Part shown: one piece after another, positions 16,998 through 26,485 of the stretch
Layout of the letters: the number at the start of each line of letters is the position of its first letter
Numbering within the stretch: the stretch's first letter is position 1
Source: Achromobacter deleyi
GTDB lineage: Bacteria > Pseudomonadota > Gammaproteobacteria > Burkholderiales > Burkholderiaceae_B
DNA: 64,000 nucleotides
Reading direction: 5' to 3'
NCBI RefSeq assembly: GCF_902859705.1
Contig: NZ_CADIJO010000005.1
Span: forward strand, 62,001-126,000
Position numbers and translations under genes: made by a program
Notes under the pieces: model-generated
Database searches by the model: none
Seen by the model: only the letters and a program-made list of their open reading frames with translations
Told to the model about the DNA's origin: nothing

Positions 16998-19673
16998 ATG
17001 AGCACCCCCCAGCAATCCTCCGCCACCCCGGGCGGCAAATCGGGCTTCCCCTGGAAACGACTCCTCATCAAGGCGGGCGTCGCCGTCGCCGGCCTCGGCG
17101 TCTGCGGGGCGGTGCTCGTCGGCCTGGCGCTGGCCCTGGCCTGGCCCAGCCTGCCCGACCTGCACGCCATGACCGACTACCGGCCACGGGTGCCGCTGCG
17201 CATCTACACGGCCGACAAGGTCCTGATCGGCGAATACGGCGAAGAACACCGCAACGTCCTGCGTTTCGATGAAATCCCGCCGGTCATGCGCCAGGCGGTG
17301 CTGGCGGCCGAAGACGACCGCTTCTACCAGCACGGCGGCGTCGACTGGATGGGCATGGTGCGCGCGGTGCTCGTCAACCTGGTCAAACAGTCCAAGACCC
17401 AGGGCGGCAGCACCATCACCATGCAGGTGGCGCGCAATTTCTACCTGTCGTCCGAAAAAACGTATTCGCGCAAGTTCTACGAACTGCTGCTGACCTACAA
17501 GATCGAATCCGAGCTCACCAAGGACCAGATCCTTGAGCTCTACATGAATCAGATCTACCTGGGACATCGCGCCTACGGCTTTGCCGCGGCTTCGCGCACC
17601 TACCTGGGCAAGCCGCTGGCGGAAGTCACGCCGGCCGAAGCCGCCATGCTGGCCGGCATTCCCAAGGCGCCGTCGCGCTTTAACCCCATCACCAATTTCC
17701 CGCGCGCCGAAATCCGCCAGCACTACGTGCTGGGCCGCATGAAGACGCTGGGCTACCTGACGCCCGAACAGGCCGACGAAGCCCTCAAGCAGCACATCAC
17801 CATCCGCGGCGCCGACGGCTCCAGCACGCGCGGCTTCGCCATCCACGGCGACTACCCCGCCGAACTGGCGCGCCAGCTGATGTACGGCGTCTTCCAGGAA
17901 CAGACCTACTCCAAGGGCATCGACGTCTACACCACCATCGATTCCAAGGCGCAGGAAGCCGCCTACCGCGCCGTGCGCGACGGCGTGCTGGACTACACCC
18001 GCCGCGCCGTCTACCCCGGCCCCGAAGACCAGATCGAGCTGCCCGACGGCGTTGAAAAAGACCCGGCCGCGCTGGACGACATCCTGGACGGCGTGCAGGA
18101 AAAAACGCCCGACAGCGAAGACCTGCTCGCCGCCGTGGTGCTGGCCGCCAGCCCCCAGGAAGTCACCGTGGCGCGCAGCGCCCGCGACATCATCACCATT
18201 TCCGACAAGAAGGCGCTGGCCGTGGTGGCGCGCGCCCTGAACCCCAAGGCCAGCGACAGCCAGCGCATCAGCCGCGGCTCGGTGGTCTATATCCACAAAA
18301 ACGGCGACAGCTGGGAAATCATCAACATGCCGGCGTTGCAGGCGGCGCTGGTGTCGATGGCTCCGCAAGACGGCGCCATCCGCGCCATGATCGGCGGCTT
18401 CGACTACAACCGCGGCACCTTCAACCGCGTCACGCAGGCCTGGCGCCAGCCCGGTTCCAACATCAAGCCCTTCGTCTACGCCGCGGCGCTTGAACGCGGG
18501 CTGACCCCGGCCACGCAGATTTCCGATCAGCCCTTCATGCTGACCGCCGCGCAGACCGGCTCGAAAGACTGGCAGCCCAAGAACGACGGCAACCGCTACG
18601 AGCCCATGCTGACGCTGCGCCAGGGCCTGTACAAGTCCAAGAACATGGTCACCATCCGCATCCTGCAGGCCATCTCGCCGCAGTACGCGCAGGACTACCT
18701 GACCCGCTTCGGCTTCGACAAGGCCCGCTGGCCGGCCGTGCTGCCGCTGGGCCTGGGCGCCGGCGGCGCCACGCCGCTGCAGGTGGTCAACGGCTACAGC
18801 GTCTTCGCCAACGGCGGCTACCGCGTCACGCCCTACCTGGTGGACCGCGTCACCGACCGCTCGGGCAACGTGCTGATGCAGGCCCAGCCCGTGGTGGCCG
18901 GCGACGCCGCCGCGCGCGCCATCGACCCGCGCACCGCCTGGGTCATGGACGACATCCTGCGCGGCGTCACCACCAGCGGCACCGCCGCGCGCGCGCACCA
19001 GGTGCTCAAGCGCAACGACGTCGGCGGCAAGACCGGCACCACCAACGAAGCCGTGGACGTCTGGTTCTCGGGCTTCACGCCCACCTTGGCCACCACCGTC
19101 TGGATGGGCTTTGACCAGCCCAAGTCGCTGGGCACCAACGAATTCGGCAGCGGTCTGGCCCTGACCACCTGGCTCGACTACATGCAGCCGGTGCTCAAGG
19201 GCGTGCCCGAAGCCAAGCCCGCGCCCCGGCCGGACGGCCTGTTGGTCGACAACGGCGAATACTATTTCTCGGAATTCCCGCCGGGCCAGGCCGTGGCCTC
19301 GCTGGACCTGTCCAGCGGCGACGCGCTGACCGACTTCCTGAACAACAACCGCTCGACCGACGGCGTGGACAACTCGGTCAAGCCCCTGCCGGTGCCGGGC
19401 GCCGCCGCGCCGCAAACTCAGGTGCCGCAAACGCAGACCCCGCAGGCGCAGGCGCCGCAAGGGCAGCCGTTGCAAGCCCAGCCGCAGCAAGCGCCCGTGG
19501 CCCAGCCCATTCCGGTGCCGGCGGCCGGCGGCGGCGTCCTCAACAACGGGGGCAGCAACGGCGGCAATGCGCCCATTCCGCCGATCCCGGTGCCGCGCGT
19601 GGACGCAGGCAGCGATGGCGTGCGCACCAGCGCGGTCAATGGCAGCGGCCCGCTGGCCGCCCGCCCGCTGTAA
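16998..19673 (+). CDS. mrcA: penicillin-binding protein 1A (bifunctional peptidoglycan synthase)
   Basis: An 891-residue class A PBP with one N-terminal membrane anchor (about residues 20-45). The glycosyltransferase domain shows E105 in AAEDDRFYQHGG and GGSTITMQVARNFYL. The transpeptidase domain has S487 in SNIK, the SKN motif, and K678 in KTGTT. All catalytic motifs of both activities are intact. After the catalytic domain comes a C-terminal tail of about 110 residues, rich in Gln and Pro (repeated PQTQ/PQAQ units from about residue 805) and then Gly/Asn. That tail is low in complexity and probably disordered in the periplasm. Confidence 0.95.
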   Translation: MSTPQQSSATPGGKSGFPWKRLLIKAGVAVAGLGVCGAVLVGLALALAWPSLPDLHAMTDYRPRVPLRIYTADKVLIGEYGEEHRNVLRFDEIPPVMRQAVLAAEDDRFYQHGGVDWMGMVRAVLVNLVKQSKTQGGSTITMQVARNFYLSSEKTYSRKFYELLLTYKIESELTKDQILELYMNQIYLGHRAYGFAAASRTYLGKPLAEVTPAEAAMLAGIPKAPSRFNPITNFPRAEIRQHYVLGRMKTLGYLTPEQADEALKQHITIRGADGSSTRGFAIHGDYPAELARQLMYGVFQEQTYSKGIDVYTTIDSKAQEAAYRAVRDGVLDYTRRAVYPGPEDQIELPDGVEKDPAALDDILDGVQEKTPDSEDLLAAVVLAASPQEVTVARSARDIITISDKKALAVVARALNPKASDSQRISRGSVVYIHKNGDSWEIINMPALQAALVSMAPQDGAIRAMIGGFDYNRGTFNRVTQAWRQPGSNIKPFVYAAALERGLTPATQISDQPFMLTAAQTGSKDWQPKNDGNRYEPMLTLRQGLYKSKNMVTIRILQAISPQYAQDYLTRFGFDKARWPAVLPLGLGAGGATPLQVVNGYSVFANGGYRVTPYLVDRVTDRSGNVLMQAQPVVAGDAAARAIDPRTAWVMDDILRGVTTSGTAARAHQVLKRNDVGGKTGTTNEAVDVWFSGFTPTLATTVWMGFDQPKSLGTNEFGSGLALTTWLDYMQPVLKGVPEAKPAPRPDGLLVDNGEYYFSEFPPGQAVASLDLSSGDALTDFLNNNRSTDGVDNSVKPLPVPGAAAPQTQVPQTQTPQAQAPQGQPLQAQPQQAPVAQPIPVPAAGGGVLNNGGSNGGNAPIPPIPVPRVDAGSDGVRTSAVNGSGPLAARPL

Positions 19674-19778
19674 GCCACGTTTTTCCCGTCATCGTCATCC
19701 GTCGGTGCGCGATCGCGCGCCGACTCACGCGAGCGGCATTCCGTGCCCGCGGCGCCCAGGCGGCGCCGCTCCCCGGCG

Positions 19779-20495
19779 TCAATCCTCGGTCTCTGCCAGC
19801 TCGGTCACCACCGCGCGCGGCCATGCCGTCAGCGTTTCCAGGTCCAGGAAGGTGAAGTAGCCGCCGCGCCAGCCCTCGGTATCGATGTGGTACACGTTGC
19901 CCAGCGCCAGCGGCTCGGCCACCGGGGTGTGCCCCGCCACCACCGCCCGCACGCCGCGGATGCCGGTGCGGTCCATCTGGCGCAAGCGATCGCGCGACCA
20001 CTGGCACGCCGCGCTGGTGCGCTTGTAGCGGTCTTGCAGGGCCGATTCCAGCCGCGGCCAGAACAGCACCGGACAATCCGCGTGCAGCAGCCCCACGGGG
20101 CCCGACGACGTTTCCACCTCGATCGCGATCGGCAATTGGTCGAAGGCATCGGCAAAGACCTGCTGGCGTTCGGGCGGCAGGTCCAGGAACCAGCCGCCGC
20201 CGTAGCTGCGCCAGTTGTCCACGTCGACCTGCTTCGTGCGGATGTGCCGCACGGCGTAGTCTTCGTGGTTGCCCTGCACCGCGTAGAACCAGGGTTGCTC
20301 CAGCCAGGCCAGCACGCTTTCGCATTCCGGGCCGCGGTCGACCAGGTCGCCCACGGAAAACAGGCGGTCGTGCGTGGGGTCGAACCCCAGTTGGTCCAGA
20401 CCCTGCTGCAGGCGGGTAAAACAGCCGTGCACATCGCCCACCGCGAAATCACGGCCCAGCGCGTTGCGCGGCACTTTCAGAAAACGTTGCTGCAT
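19779..20495 (-). CDS. PP2A-like metallophosphoesterase (PrpA/lambda phosphatase type)
   Basis: A 238-residue calcineurin-like phosphoesterase. The metal-binding motifs appear in order: GDVHG at 20-24, GDLVDRGPE at 49-57 and GNHED at 75-79, with further His residues near VVAGHTPV. This is the PP2A-like set found in PrpA/PphA protein phosphatases and lambda phosphatase, though the natural substrate (phosphoprotein or nucleotide) is not evident. ATG 20495 is chosen because the 31 upstream codons look unrelated. The gene is convergent with mrcA. Confidence 0.88.
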   Translation of the reverse strand: MQQRFLKVPRNALGRDFAVGDVHGCFTRLQQGLDQLGFDPTHDRLFSVGDLVDRGPECESVLAWLEQPWFYAVQGNHEDYAVRHIRTKQVDVDNWRSYGGGWFLDLPPERQQVFADAFDQLPIAIEVETSSGPVGLLHADCPVLFWPRLESALQDRYKRTSAACQWSRDRLRQMDRTGIRGVRAVVAGHTPVAEPLALGNVYHIDTEGWRGGYFTFLDLETLTAWPRAVVTELAETED

Positions 20496-20598
20496 GATGA
20501 TCCAGCTTGCCCGATCGGGCCCAAGCCTCTTTTTTAACCCGCTTTGAATGCATCCCTTATTAATGGCCCCATTCGCTTCGTCGTGCAAATTCCGGTAC

Positions 20599-20624
20599 GA
20601 GAATAGCTATTATTCGTGATAATG
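20599..20624. promoter_or_regulatory. possible Fur box
   Basis: The AT-rich stretch contains the palindrome AATAGCTATT (20602-20611) overlapping the inverted repeat ATTAT-N5-ATAAT (20609-20623). Its GATAAT-like hexamers resemble Fur sites, although a straight alignment to the 19-bp consensus matches only about half the positions. It lies 60-85 bases before a PepSY/PiuB-type gene, a family often iron-regulated. Confidence 0.4.
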
Positions 20625-20683
20625 TTCCGACTTTCCCAAACCATACCTTGAACGGGGCCGCGCCTGCCGCCCCCGCCGTCGCC

Positions 20684-21859
20684 ATGACCGCCGCCTCCAC
20701 CATCAAAACCTGGTACCTGGTCCACAAATGGACCAGCCTGGTCTGCACGATCTTCCTGCTCATCATCTGTCTTACCGGGTTGCCGCTGGTGTTCCACCAC
20801 GAGATCGAGCACTGGCTGGACGACGCCAAGCCGCTGTCCGACGTACCCGCCTCGACCCCGCCCGCCAACCTGGACAAGCTGGTGGAAAACGCCAAGGCCA
20901 TGTACCCGGGCGAAGTCGTCGACTACCTGTTCTTCGACCCTGACGAGCCCCAGGTCTACGTCGGCATGGCGAAAAAGCCCGGCGACGGCCAGGTGTCCGG
21001 CCACGCGGTGCGCATGGACGGCCGCACCGGCGACGTCCTGCTCGACGGCCCGCTCTACACCGAAGACAAGTTCTCGTTCATGGGCATCATGCTGGCCCTG
21101 CACGTCGACCTGTTCGCGGGCCTGCCCGGCGAACTGTTCCTGGGCTTCATGGGGCTGTTGTTCTGCATCGCCATCGTCTCCGGCGTGGTGCTGTACGGCC
21201 CGTTCATGAAAAAGCTGGACTTCGGCACCGTGCGCGCCGGCCGCTCCACCCGCCTGAAGTGGCTGGACCTGCACAACCTGCTGGGCATCGTCACGCTGGT
21301 GTGGGCCTTCGTGGTGGGCGTCACCGGCGTCATCAACGAACTGTCCACGCCGCTGTTCCGCCTGTGGCAGGGCACCGAGCTCGTGCGCATCCTGGAACCC
21401 TACAAGGGCCAGAGCGTGCCCGCCCAGCTGGCCTCGGCCCAGGGCGCGGCCGACACGGCGCGCAAGGCCCTGCCGGGCAATGAAGTGTCGTTCATCGCCT
21501 TCCCCGGCAACGCCTTCGGCAGCCCGCACCACTACATCACCTGGATGCGCGGCGCGACCCCGCTGACGTCCAAGATGAATACGCCCGTCCTGGTCGATGG
21601 ACGCACCGGCGAGCTCACCACCGTCGCCAAGATGCCCTGGTACCTGACCGCCCTGGAACTGTCGCGGCCGCTGCACTTCGGCGACTACGCCGGCCTGCCG
21701 CTCAAGATCATCTGGGCCGTGCTGGACCTGATCACCATCGTGGTGCTGGTCAGCGGCCTGTACCTGTGGCTGGCGCGGCGGCGCGCCACCGAAGCCCGCA
21801 TCGCCGAACTGGTGCGCAAGCACCAGGCCGCCGCCGCGCCCCAACGGAGCCCCGCATGA
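20684..21859 (+). CDS. PepSY-associated transmembrane protein (PiuB-like)
   Basis: A 391-residue inner-membrane protein with four main hydrophobic helices: about 16-38, two around 145-180, 205-230, and one near 345-370. A periplasmic region between the first and second contains PepSY-type features. Conserved His residues near membrane ends (YLVHKWTS, FHHEIEH, LALHVDL, DLHNLLG) suit haem or metal ligands. Families of this kind are linked to ferric-siderophore reduction or uptake. ATG 20684 is preferred over the in-frame TTG at 20648. The next small membrane gene overlaps it by four bases (ATGA). Confidence 0.85.
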   Translation: MTAASTIKTWYLVHKWTSLVCTIFLLIICLTGLPLVFHHEIEHWLDDAKPLSDVPASTPPANLDKLVENAKAMYPGEVVDYLFFDPDEPQVYVGMAKKPGDGQVSGHAVRMDGRTGDVLLDGPLYTEDKFSFMGIMLALHVDLFAGLPGELFLGFMGLLFCIAIVSGVVLYGPFMKKLDFGTVRAGRSTRLKWLDLHNLLGIVTLVWAFVVGVTGVINELSTPLFRLWQGTELVRILEPYKGQSVPAQLASAQGAADTARKALPGNEVSFIAFPGNAFGSPHHYITWMRGATPLTSKMNTPVLVDGRTGELTTVAKMPWYLTALELSRPLHFGDYAGLPLKIIWAVLDLITIVVLVSGLYLWLARRRATEARIAELVRKHQAAAAPQRSPA

Positions 21860-22050
21860 GCAAGAACAGCCGTGGCTTCATGTTCGTCTGGGGCGTGCCG
21901 ATCCTGTTGGGCATCCTCAGCGTGTTCGGCCTGCTGGCCGCCCTGCTGGGCACCGGCGGCTGGCACTGGGCGTCCTGGACGACGCTGACCGTCCTGATCA
22001 TCGTCATCGTGCGGTACTGGTTCTTCCCGCCCAGGCAGCCGGCGCAGTAG
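21856..22050 (+). CDS. small membrane protein, unknown function
   Basis: A 64-residue protein with two hydrophobic segments (about 9-30 and 36-52) and a basic-aromatic tail. It begins within the stop codon of the PepSY gene (ATGA overlap), so it is translationally coupled and probably works with that membrane protein. Small proteins of this type follow PiuB-like genes in related bacteria, but I can assign no activity. Confidence 0.78.
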   Translation: MSKNSRGFMFVWGVPILLGILSVFGLLAALLGTGGWHWASWTTLTVLIIVIVRYWFFPPRQPAQ

Positions 22051-22074
22051 CGCTACGCGCAGGACCGGCCAGCC

Positions 22075-22902
22075 TTACTTGCCGAACTTCTCCGGATCGG
22101 GTCCCAGGCGGCCCGCTTCCTTGATCGCATCGATCGCGTCCATCTCGGCGCGCGACAGCTCGAAGTCGAACACGTCGATGTTCTCGCGGATGCGCGCTGG
22201 CGTCACCGACTTCGGAATCACGATCAGGCCGTGCTGCAAGTGCCAGCGCAGCGTCACCTGCGCGGGCGACTTGCCATGCTTTTTGGCCAGTTCCAGGATC
22301 GTCTTCTCTTTGGTGATGCCGCCCTGCGCCAGCGGGCTCCAGGACTCGGTTGCGATGCCATGCTTGTCGTGGAACGCGCGCAGTTCGCGCTGCGCAAAGC
22401 CCGGGTGCAGCTCGATCTGGTTGACCGACGGCGTCACGCCGGTGGCGTCGATCAGCCGTTCGAGATTGGCCTGCGTGAAGTTGGACACGCCGATCGAACG
22501 CGCGCGGCCGTCTTCCTTCATCTCGATCATGGCGCGCCAGGCGTCCACGAACTTGTCGCTGCCGGCCACCGGCCAGTGGATCAGGTACAGGTCCACGTAG
22601 GCCAGGCCCAGTTTTTCCAGGCTCTCATCCAGCGCCTTGTGCGCCGCGTCGAAACCGTGCTTGTCGTTCCAGAGCTTGGTCGTGACGAACAGGTCTTTGC
22701 GCGCCACGCCTGCGGCACGCAGCCCGGCGCCCACGCCGGATTCGTTGCCGTAGATGGCGGCCGTGTCCACCGAACGGTAGCCCGCTGCAAGGGCCTCCTT
22801 GACGCTGGCGGCGGCCTGGTCGTCGGGCACTTGCCAGACCCCCAGGCCCAATTGCGGAATCTTGCTGCCGTCGTTCAGTTTTACTGCGGGTACCTTCACC
22901 AT
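22075..22902 (-). CDS. aldo/keto reductase
   Basis: A 275-residue NAD(P)H-dependent oxidoreductase with the TIM-barrel pattern of the 2,5-diketo-D-gluconate reductase-like group. The catalytic tetrad is visible: D46 and Y51 in VDTAAIYGNE, K76 in TTKLWND and H109 in LIHWPV. The C-terminal coenzyme region IPKSVTPARIREN is also present. Its substrate is probably a small aldehyde or ketone. It is monocistronic and convergent with the small membrane gene. Confidence 0.93.
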   Translation of the reverse strand: MVKVPAVKLNDGSKIPQLGLGVWQVPDDQAAASVKEALAAGYRSVDTAAIYGNESGVGAGLRAAGVARKDLFVTTKLWNDKHGFDAAHKALDESLEKLGLAYVDLYLIHWPVAGSDKFVDAWRAMIEMKEDGRARSIGVSNFTQANLERLIDATGVTPSVNQIELHPGFAQRELRAFHDKHGIATESWSPLAQGGITKEKTILELAKKHGKSPAQVTLRWHLQHGLIVIPKSVTPARIRENIDVFDFELSRAEMDAIDAIKEAGRLGPDPEKFGK

Positions 22903-23072
22903 GAGTCCCTCCGAAGTAGGCGAAATGCGGATGCAAAACCCCTGGAATTCGGCAGAAAGTGGTACTTCCGTCCCAGGGGTTTTCCACTAAATAATAGCGC
23001 CCGTGCCGGATAATGGCCGTCATACCCGGCCTGCGCCTTGCGCCGGCCCCCACCATTGCTCCCTGCCGACCC

Positions 23073-24878
23073 ATGCCCGCACCTGACTCCCGGCCGCCCG
23101 GCCGCGGCGGTTTTTCCACCCTTCGCACCCTGTTTCCCTACCTGTGGCCGCCCGGCCAGACGGGGCTCAAGCTGCGGGTGGTGGCCGCCCTGCTCTGCCT
23201 GTTCGCCGCCAAGGCGGCCACCGTCTACGTGCCCATCCTGTACAAGCACGCCATCGATGAACTGGGCCAGGGCGCGCCGGGCGCCGTGACCGTGCCGCTG
23301 GGCCTGATCCTGGCCTACGGCGCGGCCCGGGTTCTGTCCCTGTTGTTTTCCGAACTGCGCGACGCCATCTTTGCCCGCGTCGGGCAGCACGCCATCCGCT
23401 CGGTCGGCCTGCAGATCTTTCGCCACCTGCACGGCCTGGCGCTGCGCTTTCACCTGACCCGCCAGACCGGCGGCCTGACCCGCGCCATCGAACGCGGCAC
23501 CAAGGGCATCCAGACCCTGCTGTCGTTCCTGCTGTTCAACATCCTGCCCACCTTCTTCGAGATCGGGCTGGTCTGTATCGTGCTGTGGAAGATGTTCGAT
23601 GCCTGGCTGGCGCTGGCCACCGGCGCCACCGTCATCCTCTACATGGGCTACACGCTGGCCGTCACCGAGTGGCGCTCGAAGTTCCGGCGCCAGATGAACG
23701 AAACCGATTCCGAAGCCAACACCAAGGCCATCGAAAGCCTGCTGAACTACGAAACGGTCAAGTACTTCGGCAACGAAGAGCACGAGGCCCGCCGCTACGA
23801 CGCTTCGCTGACCCGCTACGAACGCGCCGCCGTGCGCAGCCAGGTCAGCCTGTCGGTGCTGAACATCGGCCAGGCCGTCATCATTTCCGCCGGCCTCACC
23901 CTGGTCATGTGGATGGCCGCCCGCGGCATTGCGCAGGGGCGCTACACGCTGGGCGACTTCGTGCTGGTCAACACCTACCTGCTGCAGCTATACACGCCGC
24001 TCAGCTTCTTCGGCTTCATCTACCGCGAAATCAAGCAGGCCCTGATCGACATGGAACGCATGTTCGAACTGCTGGGCCAGGACCGCGAGGTCGCCGACCG
24101 CCCCGGCGCGCAGCCGCTGCGCGTGGCCGGCGGCGAGGTCGAATTCCGCGACGTGCGCTTCGGCTACGACGAGCGGCGCCAGATTCTCAAGGGCGTCAGC
24201 TTCACCATCCCGGCCGGCAAGACCGTGGCCGTGGTGGGCACCTCGGGCGCAGGCAAATCCACCATCGCCCGGCTGCTGTTCCGCTTCTATGACGCCGACA
24301 GCGGCGCCATCCTGATCGACGGCCAGGACGTGCGCGACGTCACCCAGGCCAGCCTGCGCGCCGCCATCGGCGTGGTGCCGCAAGACACCGTGCTGTTCAA
24401 CGACACCATCCGCTACAACATCGGCTATGGCCGCCCCGGCGCGTCCGATGCCGAGATCGAAGCCGCCGCCCGCCTGGCCCACATCCACGACCTGGTCATG
24501 GCCATGCCCGACGGCTACCAGACCATGGTGGGCGAACGCGGCCTGAAGCTGTCCGGCGGCGAAAAACAGCGCGTGGCCATTGCCCGCACGCTGCTCAAGA
24601 ACCCCGCCATCTTCCTGTTCGACGAAGCCACCAGCGCGCTGGACACCCACACCGAACGCGAAATCCAGGCCAACCTGCGCGAAGTCAGCCAGGGCCGCAG
24701 CACGCTCATCATCGCGCACCGCCTGTCCACCGTGGCCGACGCCGACGAAATCATCGTGCTCGAAGACGGCCGCATCGCCGAACGCGGCCGCCATGCGCGG
24801 CTGCTGGCCCAGAATGGCCTGTACGCTGCCATGTGGACCCGCCAGCAGGAAAGCGCGGCCGCGGCGCCCGCGGATTGA
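23073..24878 (+). CDS. Atm1/HMT1-type ABC exporter (fused permease-ATPase)
   Basis: A 601-residue half-transporter. The first ~330 residues hold six membrane helices. The ATPase has Walker A GTSGAGKST (about 389-397), the signature LSGGEKQR (from 493), Walker B with D517-E518 (LFDEATSAL) and an H-loop in IIAHRLST. The membrane-domain segment NYETVKYFGNEEHEARRYD is diagnostic of the Atm1/HMT1 branch, which exports glutathione-linked sulfur or metal conjugates. ATG 23073 is used; an ATG at 23013 is also in frame. The Rieske gene follows 51 bases downstream. Confidence 0.92.
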   Translation: MPAPDSRPPGRGGFSTLRTLFPYLWPPGQTGLKLRVVAALLCLFAAKAATVYVPILYKHAIDELGQGAPGAVTVPLGLILAYGAARVLSLLFSELRDAIFARVGQHAIRSVGLQIFRHLHGLALRFHLTRQTGGLTRAIERGTKGIQTLLSFLLFNILPTFFEIGLVCIVLWKMFDAWLALATGATVILYMGYTLAVTEWRSKFRRQMNETDSEANTKAIESLLNYETVKYFGNEEHEARRYDASLTRYERAAVRSQVSLSVLNIGQAVIISAGLTLVMWMAARGIAQGRYTLGDFVLVNTYLLQLYTPLSFFGFIYREIKQALIDMERMFELLGQDREVADRPGAQPLRVAGGEVEFRDVRFGYDERRQILKGVSFTIPAGKTVAVVGTSGAGKSTIARLLFRFYDADSGAILIDGQDVRDVTQASLRAAIGVVPQDTVLFNDTIRYNIGYGRPGASDAEIEAAARLAHIHDLVMAMPDGYQTMVGERGLKLSGGEKQRVAIARTLLKNPAIFLFDEATSALDTHTEREIQANLREVSQGRSTLIIAHRLSTVADADEIIVLEDGRIAERGRHARLLAQNGLYAAMWTRQQESAAAAPAD

Positions 24879-24929
24879 CAAGCCCGTCCCCCTATCCGAA
24901 TATCGCACCCTTTGATTCCAAGGCCCGCC

Positions 24930-25319
24930 ATGCAGGATTCCTCCAGCGCCCCCGAAATCCGCGTCTGCGCCGCCTCCGACCTGGTCAACGGCGGCCTGGG
25001 CGTCAAGGTGCCCGTCACCGACAGCGCCGGCCAGACCACCGCGTTCTTCGTGCGCTACCAGGACCGCGTGCACGGCTACCTGAACCGCTGCGCCCACGTG
25101 GGCGTCGAACTCGACTGGGAAGGCAGCTTCTTCACCCGCGCCGGCGACCTGATCATGTGCGCGCGCCACGGCGCCACCTATGAGCCCGACACGGGCTTGT
25201 GCGTGGGCGGCCCCTGCCGCAATGGCCGCCTGACGGTGCTGGCGGTGCAGGAACGCGAGGGCGCCGTCTATTGGCAGCCCAGTGGCAAGATCTGGCCGCT
25301 GGACGCCGCCGAAGGTTGA
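24930..25319 (+). CDS. Rieske [2Fe-2S] ferredoxin-type protein
   Basis: A 129-residue single-domain Rieske protein. C54/H56 in CAHVG and C77/H80 in CARHG supply the two Cys and two His cluster ligands, with the usual spacing. There is no signal peptide, so it should be a cytoplasmic electron carrier or small oxygenase ferredoxin. No oxygenase gene lies nearby. Its closest partner is the upstream Atm1-type exporter, a family tied to iron-sulfur metabolism, though that pairing may be coincidental. Confidence 0.92.
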   Translation: MQDSSSAPEIRVCAASDLVNGGLGVKVPVTDSAGQTTAFFVRYQDRVHGYLNRCAHVGVELDWEGSFFTRAGDLIMCARHGATYEPDTGLCVGGPCRNGRLTVLAVQEREGAVYWQPSGKIWPLDAAEG

Positions 25320-25357
25320 CCGCCACCGCCTTGGCCGCCCGCCCCGCGCGGCAATCG

Positions 25358-25380
25358 GCCGCGCCGGTTGCCGGCGCGGC
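25358..25380. terminator. GC-rich hairpin between convergent genes
   Basis: GCCGCGCCGG and CCGGCGCGGC form a perfect 10-bp stem with a TTG loop, between the Rieske gene and the convergent symporter gene. There is no T-run on either side, so it may stall transcription only weakly. Confidence 0.4.
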
Positions 25381-25392
25381 GGCACGCCAGGC

Positions 25393-26379
25393 TCAGGCCT
25401 GGGCGGGCGCGGCAACCTGGCCCGGCTCGCCGCGGTCCGCATAACGGCGCGCCAGCACCGCGCAGACCATCAGCTGCATCTGGTGAAAGATCATCAGCGG
25501 CAGCACCACGATGCCCATCTGCGAGGTGCCGAACAGCACCGTCGCCAGCGGAATGCCCGAGGCCAGCGACTTCTTCGAGCCGCAGAACACCAGCGTGATC
25601 TCGTTTTCCTTGGACAGGCCCAGCTTGCGGCTGCCCCACGTGGTGATCAGCAGCACCGCGCCCAGCAGCAGCGCATTGACCAGCACCATGGTCGCCAGAT
25701 CGATGGCCGGAAACGCGTGCCAGATGCCCTGCGCCACCGCCTCGCTGAATGCCGTGTACACCGCCAGCAGGATCGAGCTGCGGTCCACCTTGGACAGCAC
25801 GCGGCTGTTGCGCTGCGCCCAGGCGCCGATCCACGGCCGCAGCAGGCTGCCCACCGCGAACGGCAGCAGCAGCTGCAGCAGGATGCGCCCGGCGTCGGCC
25901 AGTCCATGCCCGCCGCCCTGGCGGTGCAGCAGCACCGCCACCAGCAACGGCGTCAGCACCGTGCCCAGCAGGTTCGACGCCGTGGCCGCGCAGATGGCGC
26001 CGGGCACGTTGCCGCGCGCCATCGAGGTGAACGCAATCGACGACTGCACCGTGGACGACAGCGTGCACACGAAGATCACGCCCAGCCACAGCGACGGCGT
26101 CAACAGGCCCGGGAACAGCGCGCGCAGCCCCAGGCCCAGCGCGGGAAACAGAATGAAGGTACAGCCCAGGATCAGCGCATGCAGCCGCACGTCCTTCACC
26201 CCCGCCACGATCGCATCGGTGGACAGGCGCGCCCCGTGCAGGAAGAACAGCAGCGAAATGGCCACGTTGCTGGCCACCATCATGAACGACGCCCCCTTGC
26301 CCACGGCGGGAAAGAAGCTGGCGAACGCCACGGTGGCGATCAGAATGAGTGTGAACTGGTCGGGCAAAAAGCGGCGCAT
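25393..26379 (-). CDS. bile acid:sodium symporter family (BASS/SBF) transporter
   Basis: A 328-residue membrane protein with about nine or ten hydrophobic helices. It matches the YfeH-like branch of the family: FLHGARLSTDAI near 55-66, TLSSTVQSSIAFTSMARGN around 110-128 and VFCGSKKSLASGIPLA near 265-280. The substrate is likely an organic anion carried with sodium. ATG 26379 is chosen because the protein begins as usual with RRFLPDQFTL; the longer frame lacks support. It is divergent from a LysR gene, its probable regulator. Confidence 0.9.
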   Translation of the reverse strand: MRRFLPDQFTLILIATVAFASFFPAVGKGASFMMVASNVAISLLFFLHGARLSTDAIVAGVKDVRLHALILGCTFILFPALGLGLRALFPGLLTPSLWLGVIFVCTLSSTVQSSIAFTSMARGNVPGAICAATASNLLGTVLTPLLVAVLLHRQGGGHGLADAGRILLQLLLPFAVGSLLRPWIGAWAQRNSRVLSKVDRSSILLAVYTAFSEAVAQGIWHAFPAIDLATMVLVNALLLGAVLLITTWGSRKLGLSKENEITLVFCGSKKSLASGIPLATVLFGTSQMGIVVLPLMIFHQMQLMVCAVLARRYADRGEPGQVAAPAQA

Positions 26380-26485
26380 GGCGGGGTTTTCCGGGAAATT
26401 TGCGCCACTATAGGCGCGCCGCTTGCTATCGTGAAGGCCACTGGTTACTTTAACTGTCATCGGAATATCCTATGACCAGCCCGCC

